DNA of 64,000 nt, from positions 1 to 64,000 of the IMG/VR virus record IMGVR_UViG_3300035689_000007; one strand, given 5' to 3'. The number at the start of each line of letters is the position of its first letter. Within the stretch, counting starts at the first letter, position 1. Below are positions 62,101 through 64,000 of this stretch, in pieces. Source of the DNA: a virus. A program made the position numbers and the translations under genes. Below the pieces are notes generated by a model, which was given only the letters and a program-made list of their open reading frames with translations, was not told the DNA's origin and ran no database searches.

Positions 62101-63833
62101 TCTATTCCTGCTACAGTTTTTCTCATTATCCCTTCTGGTTGTAAAAACACACCACCAATATCTAATTCTTTGTCTTGAGGATCTTTATCTCCAGCGGCAC
62201 GAATAACAGCTTGAATTTGTTGATCATTTATCTTGAATGTAGAACTGACACCATCTGATTCTAATTTTTCCTGTAAATTTTTTCTCGTTCCCTGTTTTCC
62301 ACCCTTTTGGAATCTATTCTCATTCATAGCAGCAAGATTACTAGCACCTAATCTATTGACGCTACTCTTTCTAATAACAAATTCGCCGGGTTGTAACATT
62401 GCTGGAACAGTATCTCTATTGCCACTGCCGGGAACCATACCACCCCTAGCAAAATAATGAACTTGACCTCCGCGAGACATTCTTCTACCACCACCACCGC
62501 CACCTAATCCGGCTGAAATACCACCTAAAAATCCACCAATACCTTGTGCCGCTTTAATGCTAGCAAATGTTAATAATAATGGTATAACGGGTTTTAACGA
62601 ATCTGCAAGTTTAATTAGTGCGCTCGCTAATTTCAAAGTAGTATCAGCAAGAACTTGGAAAGTGCCAGTTTGTGTAATACTTCTAATTAGTGCTAGAAAT
62701 TCTTCTTTAACTTTGATAATTCTTATAGCAAGAGATTGTTGTGCAGTAGCAACGTCATTAGCCAAAGAACCCGCGCCCTCTTGTGCGACATTTAAAGCTT
62801 CTTGAGCAACAGCAAACTGTTGTAAGAGTGGAATAACTTTACCAATCTGTCTAAAGCCACCAAGCTCTTCTGCAACGCGAATAAATGTAATATCGCCCTG
62901 TTCTAATCCACCAAGGGCTTCGCTCAATCTTTTAATGGCTTCAAACGGTCCAACGAATTTACCCTGTAAATCTACAAGCTCTACACCAAACTGTTTTAAG
63001 AATTCAATTGTTTTGGGGCGTTGGATACGTGTAAAAATTGTACGTAAACCAGTACCAATACTTTCTGCACTTTCTCGCGTAGTCGCTCTTACGCTGGTGA
63101 ACAATGCCAAGAGTTCATTAAGACTACCGCCAGAAGATTTAAACACACCGCCCGTTCTACGAACAACGTCGATCAAGTCAGATGATTCAACAGCAAACGC
63201 CGCTGAAACAGCGTTAACTGAACCAAGTTGTTGTTCTAAGGCAGCGGCACCAGCTCTAAACTGATTAAAAATAGCCACAGCGCCTTCTGTGGTTTCTGTA
63301 ATATCATCGAACGTTGGCGACAATTGAGTTTGTGCTAAAGTTCTAAGTGCTATTTCTGTATCTTTGGCAGTTAAACCAGCTTGTGCTAAAATCGTTGAAA
63401 CATTTATCAAACTAGAAGAACTAACACCTAAATTAGTAGCTAAAGATGTAATTGTCTCACTAAGAGAAGAAAGTTGTGTGATAGTCTTGCCAGTGACCTG
63501 ACTTATACGAACTAACTCTCTTTCAAATTTTATAGCTTCATCTACGGCGCTGGAAATTGTATTAGTAAAAAGACTAACAGCCCTAGTTGCTACGGCTAGG
63601 GCTGAAAATCTTCTTACTGATGTTACGAATGTTCTGCCTAGTCTTTCTGACGCTACAGTAGCTCTATCAGTAGACTGAGTTAATTGATCTATTTCAGATC
63701 TAGCTCTTGCAGCATTATTTACCTGTATATTAACTCTAACATTATCAAGTTGACTTTGGATTTGTCTAACAACTTGATTAACATTTGAGGGCGCTTGTAT
63801 ATTTAACTGTGCTGTGAGTACAAATCTTGACAT
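56136..63833 (-). CDS. Tape measure protein with embedded HAD-like region (2565 aa)
   Basis: It sets tail length and is threaded inside the tube. The N-terminal ~420 residues are the TP901-type tape-measure core (R-F-S-A-L-A-V-A-T-R-A, I-S-Q-V-T-G-K, S-A-A-F-A-V-E-S-S-D-L-I-D, G-L-R-T-I-F-T-R-I-Q). The linker motif G-G-x-V ... D-T-V-P-A-x-L-x-P-G-E-F-V-I occurs twice, near residues 458-484 and 959-981. Between the copies is a HAD-like region with D837-I-D839-R-T841, S908 and K939 in order. Hydrophobic segments lie near 1505-1522 and 1568-1616, and a Gly10 run near 1370. The C-terminal half is mostly coiled coil. AGGA sits 6 bp before the ATG. By the usual ~0.15 nm per residue, a tail above 300 nm is expected. 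Confidence 0.92.
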   Translation of the reverse strand: MSRFVLTAQLNIQAPSNVNQVVRQIQSQLDNVRVNIQVNNAARARSEIDQLTQSTDRATVASERLGRTFVTSVRRFSALAVATRAVSLFTNTISSAVDEAIKFERELVRISQVTGKTITQLSSLSETITSLATNLGVSSSSLINVSTILAQAGLTAKDTEIALRTLAQTQLSPTFDDITETTEGAVAIFNQFRAGAAALEQQLGSVNAVSAAFAVESSDLIDVVRRTGGVFKSSGGSLNELLALFTSVRATTRESAESIGTGLRTIFTRIQRPKTIEFLKQFGVELVDLQGKFVGPFEAIKRLSEALGGLEQGDITFIRVAEELGGFRQIGKVIPLLQQFAVAQEALNVAQEGAGSLANDVATAQQSLAIRIIKVKEEFLALIRSITQTGTFQVLADTTLKLASALIKLADSLKPVIPLLLTFASIKAAQGIGGFLGGISAGLGGGGGGRRMSRGGQVHYFARGGMVPGSGNRDTVPAMLQPGEFVIRKSSVNRLGASNLAAMNENRFQKGGKQGTRKNLQEKLESDGVSSTFKINDQQIQAVIRAAGDKDPQDKELDIGGVFLQPEGIMRKTVAGIDKSGINSMLNSVTSGLGKSATKTLTQELIGKFNSVSIGITSGSLSKTVSEQYKNGINTSLANFSNTFASQTFKNNPPFDSGKFSAALNRANIEQIEGGIFEAFVNGLSNSPFTENKINPNDTFDFPSGLGSAGQIFNLDSSLISDAKRTFSEDSLGSLAKKGTNKLVEGFRSTLANELISQNVGGFTSDIENRKKASTAEQRVSARKQKKFLGGIIRKFAAGGLATAPMVDDILQASGSILPNPSSAIQALIKSGGGAVDIDRTLKRTVGDLAYAKAKTPEAKQSVLQTYFRDEAKRLQDLKSSPLTQFGKELQAIIKSGQIDPRKISIISKSKRVKGAAEYLGGLFGIPTANMIFTQGASKQPALDSMRSKGPRADRSVKRFATGGNVGTDTVPALLTPGEFVINKQSAQNIGYGSLNRMNKVGKYAKGGIVGVQRFANGGKSKPPQFLGSGSEGFVDFDPSIFTGVSTTFKVLDKVTKNLSSRIANFAGFNQELSSGYASLSQQIKGVIGFSGGPLITALKDNAAANKLGSLTQFGIIDEISQYISSLDGNTAQHVIVQERLEAYGRALLEDTKVKQESAKTSKDVTKSPVSSSGEVDRNIDQEIANVKQRILSATNKELAYNTSTEQLARRGITATDAIQKERERLKEAIKAQAQAAFDQARKTIRSGASASRIDVRTGKEMSDKTAAAKAKKQQLQEAGFTKGGEKTEAILRGRRLATDPEYRARVESRDVGGGGFREERSRQEILERRATITRAERSARSDLRNTVQGASSPLPSNRASDAGNRGGAGGGGGGGGGGTPRRGGGDGMAAFAAFSAVTSALAMLAPTIDENSTSMDYFKKNISELGLQFSTVAFLLQQIPLGGIVDGFKGLLVNVGLMSSAAKVNAAANTANTITEGAETGANTANTASEVAETSANLAAVLANPFVLLAAAVLGAIGAFALWQSSIAEAAKAQKEKAIKEGDVNTAVLKAEEEVGAKERMVRPTGDELGNVGLGAASGAAIGLAVGSIVPVIGTTIGAAAGAIIGAGVGAMTASLEVDGDIIIKHAKAMALTNKATEKFQDAQDATSQKMEEFRNGTASAIDVLNAASSAQLAAVEARMANEEALSALQKELAEDTFSYMREALAWLSFGFVDSNAEVKQQKVQKQEELQKANKELDKTVLASAKPGIGLIQRQTANSGGSFQDVLNLLKQRDAEQGTNVVATLEREQDEAKAKGRDSELQRMEKEFNNLAKEAQRTREAFNAMNLGFNNVNAAASAASVGINNLIEAQDGSTSRLGQTISTLEAGITNAAQGISDTDWNSAVQEASGQLSKLGGDPAQIKKFEENLGAVNQAQKFFAQASEEAKAKLKADFERGVARGTGTADEKREALGEAVVNQLKDFAPEVKERIKKAIEGGKLSEDDMQQIVDGNFAPLQNALGELGEQTLSQVLPALQKVKESEEQLFKIQKQRIDLENKYIEAQKKTIDVQMEAAKIMEEFGGAAVTPEMQKQAILDKANLDSAQAGVSGLQTGSAAEFAQRSAETRAKMEELGAVRKSAASGDRGAQQQINPEFEAQEQRLADLAAKEQETIRALIDVKRQELKLVKAKNKAEKDAIDSLLSGNIEEFLNKQAGAGAAAAAAVGDPRLTSQFGFTAFGEATKQLQAQKEAGVREVFGQNIDQVTENAYAAGLANTGMSGDLKGMAEVAAGTTAEEKAIQEEARGLAAQLVPAAQNQELAAKLQLDAARALEEAAKKQMEAAVQNVKERTGEAGKAAEGAEAPKADQPAAPPPEPKAQAQPEAQASKPAPSSPFSALLANVSGSPALQARLAANTNYTPPSQTGTTPPANVATTPAPPVTNVPQVPQNTSSSGASPQQMMPTFNSDGIISAIGGLQSVLSTIATNTTPANGNAQPPIDLAALSNFSQSLTTFLGAFQANIDRLSSLGLNITLAPVTVTVNLMDGGIFKAIKDYANNQIIEAVTKEISKYKVGQGGTLSKSSSTVGR
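59698..59721. repeat. (CCA)8 triplet repeat
   Basis: Eight tandem CCA units on the plus strand encode the poly-Gly run of the tape measure protein on the minus strand. It is a likely site of slippage-type length variation, always in frame. Confidence 0.9.
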
Positions 63834-63865
63834 TTAGTATCCTATGCTACAAGGCTATGATATTA

Positions 63866-64000
63866 TTATAGATCTTCCTCTTCTTTAGCAGCTTTTTTCT
63901 TCTTAGGTTTTTCTTCGGGAGTAACATGGATATCATCTTCATAGTCGGCTTGAATTAAGATCTGACCGCTATCTGATAATAAGTTGCCATCCCTATCTAT
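63866..64000 (-). CDS. C-terminal end of a protein upstream of the tape measure gene (partial)
   Basis: Only the last 44 residues are inside the window; the start lies beyond base 64000. The tail is acidic then Lys-rich (E-E-K-P-K-K-K-K-A-A-K-E-E-E-D-L). The place just before a tape measure gene is usual for tail tube proteins or tail assembly chaperones, but the visible sequence has no diagnostic motif. A short gap of 32 bp with AGGA for the tape measure start follows. Confidence 0.65.
   Translation of the reverse strand: MDRDGNLLSDSGQILIQADYEDDIHVTPEEKPKKKKAAKEEEDL

Noticed and set aside
63878-63900. A-rich slippery-looking heptamer AAAAAAG near the end of the gene before the tape measure
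   Set aside because: The codon phase is AAG AAA AAA GCT, not the canonical X-XXY-YYZ, and the -1 frame stops after about ten codons, so a chaperone-type frameshift is not supported here.

Overview
The window is a fragment of a large, AT-rich double-stranded DNA tailed-phage genome (Caudoviricetes). It is densely coded, and most neighbouring genes touch or overlap through ATGA or TAATG junctions. It divides cleanly: a plus-strand block (about 1-32.8 kb) of nucleotide metabolism, replication, recombination and sugar-transfer genes converges on a minus-strand block (about 32.85-64 kb) of very large virion and tail genes. A strong rho-independent terminator sits at the meeting point. I see no tRNA, rRNA, RNA polymerase, integrase or CRISPR array. 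No gene-free stretch exceeds about 120 bp.

Layout. 1-2.3 kb: the end of a sulfotransferase-like gene, then a cassette of small unknown, lipoprotein and single-pass membrane proteins. 2.4-8.4 kb: a dNTP operon (nrdA, a Tat-signal DUF1501 protein, nrdB, dUTPase, PhoH-like ATPase, FmdB-type zinc ribbon). 8.4-18.7 kb: small unknowns, a RecA/UvsX-like recombinase, a Vsr-like nuclease, DnaB helicase, DnaG-type primase, a deoxynucleotide kinase, a RecB/Cas4-like nuclease, a family-2 glycosyltransferase and a phage protein with conserved end motifs. 18.75-24 kb: a DNA polymerase III alpha subunit split into two genes, with a DnaQ-type exonuclease, a glycosyltransferase and an HNH nuclease between the halves, followed by SSB. 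24-31 kb: a run of glycosyltransferase and sugar-nucleotide-type genes. 31-32.8 kb: an EDxHD homing-type endonuclease, a putative recombination protein and a zinc ribbon. 32.85-64 kb (minus): in transcription order, the tail end of a Lys-rich protein, a 2565-aa tape measure protein, a 3996-aa giant protein, structural proteins of 575 and 284 aa, a 1419-aa tail-hub-like protein, a 1210-aa protein and a 247-aa protein.

Together the phage appears to make its own dNTPs and much of its own replisome (two-piece polymerase, separate proofreader, helicase, primase, SSB) and recombination machinery, while probably using host RNA polymerase. It invests heavily in glycosylation and in a long, elaborate tail.

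The host is not shown by the sequence. The DUF1501 gene, a family especially expanded in Planctomycetota, makes a planctomycete host a reasonable but unproven guess. The most unusual items are the split polymerase with its embedded genes, the exported DUF1501 protein inside the ribonucleotide reductase operon, the HAD-like domain inside the tape measure protein, and the 12-kb tail gene.
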